A stretch of 64,000 bases of DNA from assembly GCF_040958095.1 (NCBI RefSeq), contig NC_091217.1, forward strand, positions 7,421,344-7,485,343, in the 5' to 3' direction. Made by a program: the position numbers and the translations under genes. Shown here piece by piece: positions 53,901 to 62,945 of this stretch. The DNA comes from Procambarus clarkii. Its lineage: Eukaryota; Arthropoda; Malacostraca; Decapoda; Cambaridae. The notes under the pieces were generated by a model. That model searched no databases, was not told the DNA's origin, and was given only the letters and a program-made list of their open reading frames with translations. Position 1 is the stretch's first letter, and the number at the start of each line of letters is the position of its first letter.

Positions 53901-54948
53901 GTAGATATCCTTCATATGACTGGTTGAAATTCAGATTTTGCTGAGTGAGATGTTTACATAAAGTATTAGAAAATGGAGGGTCTGAATGGTATCCTTTAAT
54001 ATAGTTTTGGAGTGAAAGTAATTGAGAAAGTAAGTGTGCATAATTTAAACAAAATTATATTTTTGATTTTTGGCTTTGACAAAATTTACTGTTAAAAAAA
54101 ATCCAGAAAATGTGGTGATTTTTGCCAAATTAAATTAAAAAATCTAAATTATATGGAAATCCCAGTTATTTGTGAATCTGAATTGGGTCCAAAAATATGA
54201 TGCAAATTCGGAGGGTCCATTACAAGAATTAAACCACCTTTATTTTTGTTCTCACTCTTCCTCATAGCCAGCTAGATTGAGTTGCAAATCTCTCCTTGTT
54301 AAGAAGTGTGTCGAGCTATTGTTTATATATATCCTTCGAGTCCATCGACACATTTTTAAGCCAGCAAGCATTCACTTATTATGTATTTATAGTATTACCG
54401 ACAACATTCTCCTTCACTCTCACGTGCACTCATGCTCATAGTGTTTCCATCTCTGTTTCTTCCTTCATTTTGTTTTATGCACCCAATTAATTTTGTTAAT
54501 TATATTACATTTTATTTTACAGTATAAAGATAATTTGAGTTTTCCTTAACTTAAATTATTTGTTTAAAAATAGATACTGTAAAAAATTTCCATAAAATGC
54601 TTAACAAAACATTACGGAGAATGTTTTAGATGGGTTGTGTCTGGTAATACATCCTTATATGAGATGTCTGGGAGCATATACAATATATCAGTTGAGCAGG
54701 AACTTGACTGGGAAGTATTTCTACATCTTTCCTTTGATAAAATATGGCACTCAACTCAGAAGAGCTCTTACACCATTTTAGGTGTAATTTCCTAAATATA
54801 ATTTTGGCTTCAAAACTTTCCTTGTCTACAGGTGTGGCCATTAACGTGCAGTATTGGGGCTGTTCTTGGAGAAGTTGGAGCTTCTGTTTACATCCTTGCA
54901 AAACAGAGGAAGGTGGGAGATTTAAGCAGGAAGAACAAGGCCACATAG
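47932..54948 (+). CDS. PIGF: PIGF, GPI-anchor biosynthesis class F membrane protein, 5 exons
   Basis: Exons are 47932-48204, 49537-49628, 52084-52188, 53210-53312 and 54832-54948, giving 690 nt and 229 aa (human 219). All junctions are GT-AG and phase-matched. PIGF is the multi-span ER partner of PIGO and PIGG, which add ethanolamine phosphate to GPI mannoses. Identification rests on LYGAYLIENFEETFTF (human LYGAPLIELALETFLF), GAWLGAIPIPLDWDTPWQ and VWPLTCSIGAVLG, the near-invariant C-terminal blocks. The N-terminal half is diverged but hydrophobic. The start at 47932 is the first in-frame ATG; the next is at 47953. The exon 1 donor (AGG/GTGAGT) directly abuts a 33-bp minisatellite made of donor-like units. 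Intron 3 (from 52189) and intron 4 (from 53313) each carry a piece of the same SINE family. TRIAP1 starts 167 bp after the stop codon. Confidence 0.92.
48206..48985. repeat. 33-bp minisatellite at the PIGF exon 1 donor
   Basis: About 22 units of GTGAGTGAAGCTGTACCRGC plus ACGGGTGGTGGTT, more diverged after 48760 and broken by a G-run at 48737-48753. 33 bp is 11 codons, so long Pro- or Val-rich ORFs run through it on both strands. They are artefacts. Confidence 0.92.
48990..49110 (-). mobile_element. LINE 3'-region fragment (antisense)
   Basis: CACCTAGTTGTGCTTTCAGG, GGTTGAGCTTTGGCTCTTTG and CAACCGTCAATCAACTGGTA match 22028-22105 and extend further. Confidence 0.5.
50081..50655. mobile_element. 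Possible solo LTR (fossil), TG...CA bounded
   Basis: A GC-richer block of about 575 bp in PIGF intron 2 begins TGTGGAGGACAG and ends GGGTTCGCAACA. No target duplication is evident and the family is unknown. Treated as a possible old LTR fossil only. Confidence 0.25.
51394..51521. mobile_element. Foldback element B, old diverged copy
   Basis: ACCACACACCTGAAGTTGAA, GACGATGTTTTGGTCCATCC and the inverted end GATGTGTGTGGTTTGGTC. The two arms no longer match fully. Confidence 0.65.
52447..52555 (+). mobile_element. SINE family 3, 3' part (PIGF intron 3)
   Basis: ATCACGGGCTGCTTCCTGGG, GGAGGCCTGGTCTAGGACCG and CCCCGAAATCAATTCAAGAT match the 3' half of 53401-53643. Confidence 0.7.
53401..53643 (+). 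mobile_element. tRNA-derived SINE (family 3), near full length (PIGF intron 4)
   Basis: A degenerate tRNA-like head with GGTTCGATCCC, body GCCCCTGTTACCTAGCAGTA, hairpin GGCCTGGTTGAGGACCGGGCC region and an end of repeated TCAAGATAAC. Confidence 0.75.
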
Positions 54949-54986
54949 AGTTAACACAATATTGATATCCTTGTATTTTAATTTAT

Positions 54987-54992
54987 ATTAAA
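54987..54992 (+). terminator. Possible variant poly(A) signal ATTAAA after PIGF
   Basis: ATTAAA lies 39 nt past the PIGF stop and is the only common poly(A) hexamer in the gaps between PIGF, TRIAP1, SPTSSA and RPP38. If used, it separates PIGF mRNA from the genes downstream. Confidence 0.3.
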
Positions 54993-55115
54993 ATGGCAGA
55001 GAAGTGATCTATAATTAATTTTAAAACTAATGCTTTTTTTGCCTGTTGGCGTTGTGTGTGTCATCTCTGTCGTGTCAGAACTCTAAGTTGGTCTTGTATT
55101 TTTCAAGTTAGCTTA

Positions 55116-55337
55116 ATGAATAGTGTGAGCAAGGATTGTCAGGAACTTAAGTCTATGTATGATTCTTGCTTCAATCAGTGGTATAGTGAAAAGTTCTTGA
55201 ATGGACAAACAGATGATACAACCTGCGAGCCCGTATACAAGCAGTACCAGCACTGCGTAAAAGCAGCACTTAAGAAACTAAAGATCGATATTCCAAAAAT
55301 TGAAGAAACTCCATTAAGTGACAAGCCTAAAGAGTAA
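55116..55337 (+). CDS. TRIAP1: TRIAP1-like twin-CX9C mitochondrial protein
   Basis: A single uninterrupted 73-aa ORF. It has the twin CX9C motif (Cys8/Cys18 and Cys37/Cys47) of the TRIAP1/Mdm35 family, which forms a helical hairpin held by two disulfides in the mitochondrial intermembrane space. Family members chaperone PRELI-type lipid-transfer proteins that carry phosphatidic acid to the inner membrane, and in vertebrates they restrain apoptosis. The N-terminus MNSV, the block MYDSCFNQWYSEKFL and the block YKQYQHCVKAALK match the family closely, as does the length (human 76 aa). The ATG at 55116 is fixed by that match. A splice-acceptor-like tract ending GTGTCAG at 55078 suggests a 5' UTR exon further upstream, possibly shared with PIGF. 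No AATAAA lies before the next gene. Confidence 0.93.
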   Translation: MNSVSKDCQELKSMYDSCFNQWYSEKFLNGQTDDTTCEPVYKQYQHCVKAALKKLKIDIPKIEETPLSDKPKE

Positions 55338-55519
55338 TTTAATACTTTATATACAGTCTCTATATTCTGTATATGTGTTTATATATACTGTATAGTGTCT
55401 ACTTTTATATCCTTATGTGATGGCTTATCTATTTTTCTAAATAGGGTTAACATTTCATAAACTGAGTGAACATAAAAATAGTAGTTTTTTGTATATTAGT
55501 AGACAACTTAGAAATCAAA

Positions 55520-55732
55520 ATGTTTCAATCTGTTCGAAAGTTTGCATCACACATGTACCGTCAGTATGAGCTCAACACAGCAATATATATGCTCGAACCC
55601 AAGGAGAAGCTGGCCATGAATGCCTTCTTCTTGTCAATTCTTGGTCTCATTACTTACTCTTCATATGTGTACTTGCCTCACTACACATCCACGATGCTTG
55701 CCTTCTTTGGAATTATTGACATTGATAATTGA
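55520..55732 (+). CDS. SPTSSA: Serine palmitoyltransferase small subunit (SPTSSA/B type)
   Basis: An uninterrupted 70-aa ORF, about the length of the human subunits (71-76 aa). Family members bind the SPTLC1-SPTLC2 dimer in the ER membrane, raise its activity and help set acyl-CoA chain-length choice in the first step of sphingolipid synthesis. The block YELNTAIYMLEPKEKLAMNA matches the human YLLVTALYMLEPWERTVFNS region. It is followed by one membrane span (about residues 35-51, FFLSILGLITYSSYVYL) and a short tail ending FFGIIDIDN, similar to human HYFEIVQ. The ATG at 55520 follows ATCAAA and is the first in this frame. A vs B type cannot be decided by eye, so the symbol is nominal. It begins 182 bp after TRIAP1 and ends 172 bp before RPP38, with no canonical poly(A) signal on either side. 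Confidence 0.9.
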   Translation: MFQSVRKFASHMYRQYELNTAIYMLEPKEKLAMNAFFLSILGLITYSSYVYLPHYTSTMLAFFGIIDIDN

Positions 55733-55904
55733 GCTTTTGAATGTAAGCATTGGTAGGATAAATTTCTTTATTTTAATGTCTAAATTATCATCTGCCTGAA
55801 ATTAATTCTACTTGGTTTAAGTGTTAGAAGTTAAAACTATTATCTGTACTTATTTTGTATTTTGCTTTTATTTCATATATGAACATTTTGCTCATTTGCA
55901 TATC

Positions 55905-57149
55905 ATGGCAACTCAGGGAAAACAAGTCAAAACCCTGTCTAAAGCTGAACAACAGAAAACAATCAAGGGTGCCCAGAAGCCCAAGAGAAATGTTGTAAAA
56001 AACACGCTAGAAAGCCCATTTGCCCTAGACTGGCCTGTTATAAGCACAGAACATAAAGGAGAAATTAAAGTACTTCTACAAAAGACTTGCTCTGGATTAA
56101 AGACACTCGGATGCAAGCCTCCTTGGAATGAAGTGAGAAAATTTAAGGGTGCAGATAGAACAGCTTTTCTGAAAGAATATCGGAAAAAGTTTCTAGACAG
56201 TTTAGATTCTGCTGTTGTAAATCAGAACAGAGAGAATGAAGAATTGTTGTCTCATTTGATTTTTGGCTATAATTCTGTAATGAGAGCTCTAGAGAAAGAC
56301 TGTTTAGCTGGGGTTCTGGTTAAGAAGAATGTTGAGCCCCCATTCCTAGTGAAAGCATTTCTTCCTGGTTGTGCAAATAAGTGTGTTCCTCTAATTCCAT
56401 TAGATGACCTTGATAGCTTGCTAAAAGACGAAGAGACCCTTGCATTGCCTCATGCATGCATGGTGCTTGGACTAAAACCAACTGTCAAGGATGACAATAA
56501 TAGATTTTATGCATTGTTTACCAAGATGTGCGAAGCTGTTGACATGGAAGAGGGTGTGGATGAAGGTTTTGAGGAGGTGGAGTGTAGCACAGCAGTTACT
56601 GTTACAGAAGATAATAAGGAAAACAAAGCTTGTACATCCAACTATTCCTTAACACACGAGCAAGTTCAGTCATATCATTTGAAACGATCTTGTAAAAATA
56701 AACGAGCATTCATTCCAGGGGAAAGAAAAGAAAAGAATGTTGATGCTATGGAGTGTGGGGCAGGTTTTATCAGCCTTGAGCCTACTAAAGTGGATGCCTT
56801 TGTTCAAGAAGAGAAAATGCAGCTTGATAGCAAACCTGCTAAATTATCTAAAAAGAAGTCAAAACAATTGCAGAAAAAAGGAGCTGCTTCTAGTTCCCTC
56901 ACATCTATGGACTTGAATAATATATTTATTGATGTTGGAGGAGATATGGATCAGTCAAATCAGAAAGATGAGAAACAAGAAAGTAGCAGTTTAGATGCAA
57001 GAAATGTTTATAATATGGAAAATGGCCAAGGTAAGAAGAGAAGAAAAACAAAGCCACACAATTTTCCATACGTGTCTGCCAAAACAAAGAGAGTTAAAAA
57101 CAACCCAAACAGAAAAAACAATAAGAGTGGTAAAAAGAAAAAAGAATGA
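55905..57149 (+). CDS. RPP38: RPP38, ribonuclease P/MRP protein subunit p38
   Basis: An uninterrupted 414-aa ORF, longer than human RPP38 (283 aa). RPP38 is an L7Ae-fold protein that binds the kink-turn of RNase P and RNase MRP RNA in the nucleolus. The core lies at about residues 30-220. It begins with NTLESPFALDWPVIS and continues through an L7Ae-like helix (NEELLSHLIFGYNSVMRALE) and LVKAFLPGCANKCVPLIPLDD to the HACMVLGLKP segment. The remaining 190 or so residues are low-complexity and strongly lysine-rich (KKKSKQLQKK, KKRRKTKPHNF, a lysine-rich end), consistent with nucleolar localisation and RNA contact. The ATG at 55905 is chosen because upstream codons in the frame do not look family-like. 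A possible poly(A) signal is at 58632, which would place a MITE (57865-58112) inside the 3' UTR. Confidence 0.88.
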   Translation: MATQGKQVKTLSKAEQQKTIKGAQKPKRNVVKNTLESPFALDWPVISTEHKGEIKVLLQKTCSGLKTLGCKPPWNEVRKFKGADRTAFLKEYRKKFLDSLDSAVVNQNRENEELLSHLIFGYNSVMRALEKDCLAGVLVKKNVEPPFLVKAFLPGCANKCVPLIPLDDLDSLLKDEETLALPHACMVLGLKPTVKDDNNRFYALFTKMCEAVDMEEGVDEGFEEVECSTAVTVTEDNKENKACTSNYSLTHEQVQSYHLKRSCKNKRAFIPGERKEKNVDAMECGAGFISLEPTKVDAFVQEEKMQLDSKPAKLSKKKSKQLQKKGAASSSLTSMDLNNIFIDVGGDMDQSNQKDEKQESSSLDARNVYNMENGQGKKRRKTKPHNFPYVSAKTKRVKNNPNRKNNKSGKKKKE

Positions 57150-57864
57150 AAATACTGTAAATGCAAATTCTCTCTTTAAGCTGGGAATTGAAAAGTAGAC
57201 ATTAATATACTGTTATATGTATTTTTAGTTTCTTTATTGTGAGGGTTATTCAGTTTTTCGTTTATGCTGCATTTTCCTTTGCACTGTTCCTCCGAAAAGA
57301 TAGATGATGAGGTTATATTAACATGGATTCATAAGCTAGCAGCCATAAGGAGTGGTAGGGACATGTGCAACATTTGATAAATGTTACTTGTTGGATAGTA
57401 GCCAAATGTAATGGATATTGCCAGAAATATAAATAATCAGATTACTGTAATACAATTAAGAAAGTCAAAAGTAATATCAAATTTGCTGCTATCCTTTGTC
57501 ATTGTGTGGGCAAGAACCTCTTATTATTTAGCAAAAAGCATAAAGTAGCTGAAATCAGGCTTATAAAAATTACATTTATTTTTAAATACAGTACTGTATA
57601 TAGACACTCCACAAGATTTTTAAGAGCTATTTTGACCAGCTTTGTAGGAACCTAGTACGAGTTAAAACTTTCAGCATGTTTTGATACATAAGTACTGTAT
57701 ATATATATGCCGGTTTCATACACTTTAGAGCAGTGTGTTATTACAAAAAATATTTGTGGTGCATTTAATGTAAACCATAGAAGCTTTTGCAATGCTTAAG
57801 TACTGTTTCTAAATGTTGGTATAGCTTACCTCTTAAGGTGAAGCAGGTGTCTTCTTAAAAACCA

Positions 57865-58112
57865 GGGGGCCAGATTCACGAAGCAGTTATGAACCTGTAC
57901 ATCTTTTCTCAATCTTTGGCGGTTTTGTTTACAATTATTAAACAGTTAATAACTCCGAAGCACCAGGAGGCTGTTTATAACAATAACAACAGTTGATTGG
58001 GAAGTTTTCATGCTTGTAAACAGTTTAATAAATGTAACCGAAGCCGTCAAAGATTGAGGAAAGATGTATACGTTCCTAAATACATGCGTAACTGCTTCGT
58101 GAATCTTGCCCC
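57865..58112. mobile_element. MITE family A, copy 3, downstream of RPP38
   Basis: GGGGGCCAGATTCACGAAGC and GCTTCGTGAATCTTGCCCC are its inverted ends. The interior is almost identical to 33018-33266. Probably in the RPP38 3' UTR. Confidence 0.82.
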
Positions 58113-58631
58113 AGATCTTCTCATTGGTCTTAGGGTTGCTTGAACAAGGATGAGTAGTATAGTTAAAAAAAAAGTAAGAAATCACAAATGAATATAATTG
58201 AAGTTGACAACTGAATAATTACTTACAAGGATTGTGTGTTAATATAAAGAGGTACTGAGGAGTAAATGCCAATGTAGAAATTTGTCATCTTTGGGATCAA
58301 ATGTATTAATTTGCCATATGGAAGATTTAATGTGTACTAAATATATAGTTAACTTGGGGAAATACAAGAAAACTGTTGACAGTCTATCATTCCAATGTTA
58401 ATACAAAGAAAAGGGTGCCACTTACTAGTTAGTGCCTAGTAATTATGTTAACTAGTGGCAGAACCATATGGCTGAATTCTGCATCCTGTTAAGCCATTGG
58501 TACTAAGTAATCATATTTAGCATTTAGTTTCATATTAGTAGAGTTTGTTTTGCTACAAACATTAGATTAGAATTGTACATTAGTTAAAATTTTGGGATTA
58601 GTTTATTTACTTTTTGATTGTAAATTTACAA

Positions 58632-58637
58632 AATAAA
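58632..58637 (+). terminator. Candidate distal poly(A) signal for RPP38
   Basis: An AATAAA on the plus strand about 1.5 kb past the RPP38 stop. It would give a long 3' UTR containing a MITE. Confidence 0.3.
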
Positions 58638-58639
58638 GT

Positions 58640-58810
58640 CATTGATATCTGTAACCCTCTATCATCTCTGAGCAATTACTTCCGCCATCCCATGTGTGAA
58701 ACAGGGCAAAGATGCCTCTCCCATTCCATGTATGAAATAGGGTAGGAATGCTTTTACCGCCCCATGTGTGAAATGGGGAAAAAATGCCCCCTCCCACCCC
58801 ATATATGAAT
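58640..58810. repeat. Short degenerate tandem repeat (CCCATGTGTGAAA)
   Basis: CCATCCCATGTGTGAAACAG, CCATTCCATGTATGAAATAG, CCGCCCCATGTGTGAAATGG and CCCACCCCATATATGAATTA follow one another about every 39-45 bp. Confidence 0.7.
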
Positions 58811-58984
58811 TAAGAGGATACATAGAATTAGCATGATTTTTATTTTGTGATAGTTCCTTTTCTGTGCAACAAAAAAAAAGTAATTGGTGGCAAAGTTTTT
58901 TGCTTTTCTGGTTTTATTATAATTGTATTTAAGATACAGTACAAAGTGTGTCCAAACTATGAGACCAGACACTTTGTGGTGGGG

Positions 58985-59150
58985 ATGGGGTTTACCACGA
59001 TCAATTTAAGGACTGATTTTTCTCCCAGAATGCATCCCACGATTGCCTAACTCCCAGGTATGCCTAATTATTGTTAGGCGAACAGAGGCATCAGGTGAAA
59101 TGAAACATTCCCATGCTAACTCGTAGGAATCGAACCCGGGAGCTTTCAGT
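58985..59150 (-). mobile_element. tRNA-derived SINE (family 1), diverged
   Basis: CCCAGAATGCATCCCACGAT, CTAACTCCCAGGTATGCCTA and GGAATCGAACCCGGGAGC, the last being a reversed B-box region. Confidence 0.55.
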
Positions 59151-59162
59151 TGTGACTTGTCT

Positions 59163-59250
59163 GCGCTTAAACCAGCTTGTATATATAGATTTACTTATAT
59201 ATTGGCGCTTAAACCAGCTTGTATATATAGATTTACTTATATATTGGCGT
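59163..59250. repeat. 44-bp tandem duplication
   Basis: GCGCTTAAACCAGCTTGTAT followed by ATATAGATTTACTTATATAT occurs twice, nearly identical. Confidence 0.9.
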
Positions 59251-59263
59251 TAAATAGTTTTTA

Positions 59264-59372
59264 GTTCATTATTATGCACCCCATACCCATTTTGTGGGCG
59301 GTAGTGGAAAGGGTTAGAGACATAATGGGCTCAGGGTCTCAACCTCACAATTCATTTAGCTAAGCAAGTTAC
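59264..59372 (+). repeat. Dispersed repeat, copy 2 (GTGGGCGGT family)
   Basis: ATGCACCCCATACCCATTTT, GTGGGCGGTAGTGGAAAGGG and ATTTAGCTAAGCAAGTTACA match 853-962. Confidence 0.6.
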
Positions 59373-59941
59373 AAGATGAGCTACTGTAGTTAGTTAAAAA
59401 AAGACATATTGCGCAAAACTGCTCGGACTGTAAAGGCATACATGGGAGGGAGGAGGAGGGAGGGGATGAGTTTGTGAGCCTGGCATGTGTTGCTGGGTCA
59501 TGTGTGTGAGCTGGGGAGGGTTGCCTGCCACGACCACAGCTTCGGCCTCCAACACTCTTTCAAATACTCTCCTCACACTTGTCCTCTACTGTGTAACTAA
59601 GTAGAAATTTGATGTACGTTTAAAGTACAAGGATGCGCTGACGTCGGTAATTAAGTAGCATAATAAATTATCCATATTATGCGGTATGCAAACGGTCGCC
59701 GAAAATGTAAGATGTCGCACTCTGCAAGGTCGCTCTAGTCACTAGTGAGGGGCCCCGCGGCGAGCATACTCGACCCAGAACTGAGCGTAGTCTACGATAA
59801 ATCCTTCAATACACGACCTAATTCACTCGTAGAACAAAGTATGCTCTACTGTATAATAAATATTATTATAACATCCCGATGAGTGAGGATAATATGTTAA
59901 AAATAGACCAATAAGGTACTTTTGTGAGCCATTATCGGTGA

Positions 59942-60086
59942 ATGTCCATGGTGGTGGAGCGTATTGAGCTCCCCAGAATAAGCATAGTGCGAGGAGCAGT
60001 GGACACAGTGTCAGTGTGTCTCCAACAGTGGCGCGAGGAACATGTTTGTGGTCCAAGAATCCCTAAAACACCAACCCAAATGTCGG
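59942..60086 (+). CDS. Possible first coding exon of an unrecognised gene
   Basis: An ATG at 59942 (GGTGAATGTCC) opens 48 complete codons that end at a good donor, ATGTCGG/GTAAGC, leaving phase 1. The peptide begins MSMVVERIELPRISIVRG and has balanced, non-repetitive composition, unlike the surrounding low-complexity frames. I do not recognise the family and found no continuing exon in the remaining 3.9 kb, so the gene would extend past the window. The upstream 200 bp is locally GC-richer (GGGGCCCCGCGGCG near 59750), compatible with a promoter. It could equally be a chance ORF. Confidence 0.3.
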
Positions 60087-60424
60087 GTAAGCATCCCATT
60101 TTTTGGTTAAGTTTACACGAATTTCATTGTTTAACATTTGTACAACAAGTAAGTATACGGTAATGACACGTCTACGCAATTACTAAAAAAAAAATTAATT
60201 TCTTGAGGAAAGTACTTTTATTCTTTAAATGTAAGCTGCATTTCGATTGCATGGGCCTACAATAATTAAGGAAAGTAATTACCATAGATACATGAATAAT
60301 TTAATATTGTGGTATGAGTCATATGGCAATAGACAAGTTTTTATATACTGGTCGCCTGGAGAATGTGGGCAGGCAAGGGTCGAGGGCTGTTATTAAAGGT
60401 CCGGCCAGCGGAAAAGCCAGACAC

Positions 60425-60655
60425 CTCCCCCTCGGGAAGGTCGGGGCCACACCGCCTCCCCTCGGGAAGGTCGGGGCCACACCGCCTCCCCTCGGGGAGG
60501 TCGGGGCCACACCGCCTCCCCTCGGGAAGGTCGGGGCCACACCGCCTCCCCTCGGGAAGGTCGGAGCCACACCGCCTCCCCTCGGGAAGGTCGGGGCCAC
60601 ACCGCCTCCCCTCGGGGAGGTCGGGGCCACACCGCCTCCCCTCGGGAAGGCCGGG
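60425..60655. repeat. 30-bp GC-rich minisatellite, 8 copies
   Basis: Units of CCTCCCCTCGGGAAGGTCGG plus GGCCACACCG. 30 bp is 10 codons, so every frame stays open. CCTCGGGAAGG gives each unit partial dyad symmetry. Confidence 0.95.
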
Positions 60656-61224
60656 CCCCCCCTCCCCTGGCATCCTGGTAGTGGAGGGGACAAATACACC
60701 GCCATGGGATGAAGTTTAATTGAGGGTTGACAACAACCACAAAGCTCTCAGTATGCGGAAAGAATTCAATATACATAACATTCAGGAGAGAATATCAGAA
60801 ATCAGTCTTATGATATGACAAGCTTCTGCATGACAGTGAAAATAACTTTGTATCAGTAGAACTGTTAGAACACTCACGAAGTAGAACTAATGATTCTAAA
60901 TTCAAAGAACAGCCACTTATAATTAAATTATGGGACAGCAAATAGTACCTTTTGACAGCCGGACGCTTATATATCCCACAAAAGAAATTAATCACAAACA
61001 GCCCTCATGGTCAGCTTGCTGCTAAATCGAGTACCTTGGAATACACACACAATCTACCTTATGGAGGTTCCGGGATCAACGGCTCCGTCTTCTGTGTGGT
61101 CTTCAGCTGGTCCGCGGAGCCGTTGAAGTGAGTGCCACTCACCAACGGATCACTCAACTCTGCCACACCACCGACTATACATATTGTAATGATTTTTTTT
61201 TAACTATCTGACACTATCATTATA

Positions 61225-61385
61225 AAGAGTGAAAATTAGATGAAATTATTAATGTATAAATTTCCGCCGAGGTCTGATTAAGACCTCTTGTGCCCTCTGT
61301 AATCACTTTTGTCCAATCGCTCACAAGATGAGTATGGGGTTCACAATAAACCAACTGCCTCCGGAGGCAACAATCAATCAAAGAG
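61225..61385 (+). repeat. Hairpin-tail repeat E, copy 2
   Basis: GATGAAATTATTAATGT, hairpin GAGGTCTGATTAAGACCTC, GCTCACAAGATGAGTATGGG, terminal palindrome GCCTCCGGAGGC and AACAATCAATCA. Confidence 0.8.
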
Positions 61386-62810
61386 GGCAGACTGTTAACG
61401 TCCTGCCAGTGGGGAAGAGTTGGCAATAGGTAAAGAGCACGAGAAGAGGGCAAGACCGTGATGAGAGAACACTAGGGGAGAGAGGTTAGGCCATGACATG
61501 AAAACACTAGGAAAGAAGGAAAGACCCCAGCTTAGATAAACAAAAAGCAAGGTAACCGTCAGAGCAGGAAAGATATGTAAAGGATAATCAGGGTTGGAGA
61601 GAATCGCTGGAAAGACCAGCGGGGAAAAGCTTTCCTAGAAGTTCAAGCTCAGTTTAGTTTATGGATTACAGAAGCCCGTCGTAGTAGGTAACATCTAGGC
61701 CTGCCGCATTTCTGATAGTAGTCATTCAAGGAAAAATATTAGAGCAGTTTTTTCGTCCTGCATCTTGGCATGGCTTGAGGATAAATTAATATGGTAGGGA
61801 CAGGGATTTAGTATACTATTATATAAATATAAGAGGTGCAGATTGCGTGATATACAGAATGCTCCCTCAGGCTATATTACCATGTATCACGACTGTAATA
61901 CAACTGGACTTAATGTGGTTATCGCGGGTGGTATTCGACTTTGTATCCAACATTCGACTTTGGTTCGAATGTTGGCATCACTTCTTCACTCCGGTCTCTC
62001 ATGTCCACCCAATAGCAAACGGTATTTTTATATTAAAACAATTGTAACATACCATGTTTTGGGTAAAATATGGCGTTGAATCAACAAGCCAGATTCCAGT
62101 ACCTGTCCCGAGGCCCTATTTCCCTAACACCGCCATATATGTGGATTCCCACATATTGGAGGAGAATCCAATATGAGAGGATTTCCCTAGCCCCCCAAAA
62201 AACCCCGGGGCAGTGACAATGACTGGAAAGATTTGCCTCACATTTGAAATGTCATGATACGACGATATGAAATTTATATGATATATATAAGAAGTTAATA
62301 AACATCGTTGCTGTCATAACGCACAAGAGAGACTTACGAGTGAAGGTTTTGCTGAAGTGTCACTGAGAATCAGCCCAGAGTGTACATACTATTCATTAAC
62401 TTATCCTAGTTTGTATTTATTATTTGTGCGTGAATTATATTAAAATCGTTATTTATTCAAGTTTGAATTTTTAACACGTTAATGTTACAAGCGTCATGAA
62501 TACTGAGCCCACTTATCAAGAGTTGACAAAATATACCACAACCACACGTCACACATCCGCTAGATATGGTTAGAGGAACTTGATTACAGTATTTGTTTAC
62601 TGTCTTATCAAGTCTGTATACTAGCCTGTTTATCTGTTAGGTTCTTGACACCATTAATTCAGGTTAATTTTTAAACCAGAAATGTGGTTAGGCAAGATCA
62701 GGTTCAATTGATCTGGATTCGGAAAGGTTAGGCGGTTACTTTAAAGTAGGCTTCATAAAGTTAGGATATACCTGTGTGATTTTGTTAAGTAAAGTTTTGT
62801 TTCGTTGCGG
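61386..62810. other. No gene recognised
   Basis: Mixed A/T-rich sequence, with a small repeat of ATTCGACTTTG near 61935-61965 and CCACATATTGGAG near 62150. No familiar motif in any frame. Confidence 0.4.
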
Positions 62811-62814
62811 TTTG

Positions 62815-62945
62815 CCATAGGCTGAAACAAGGCTCCTAAGGTCGACCCGCTGACCCTCCCCAGGATGCAACGCCACAACAAGCTAACTCCTGGGTATCTA
62901 TTTACTGCTGGATGAGCAGAGGCATGAGGTGATAGGAAATGCGCC
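62815..62945 (-). mobile_element. tRNA-derived SINE (family 1), body
   Basis: AAGGTCGACCCGCTGACCCT, CCAGGATGCAACGCCACAAC and TATTTACTGCTGGATGAGCA match the family body. Confidence 0.55.

Noticed and set aside
60319-60776. Several overlapping Gly/Pro/Arg-rich ORFs on both strands
   Set aside because: All are the 30-bp array read in different frames.
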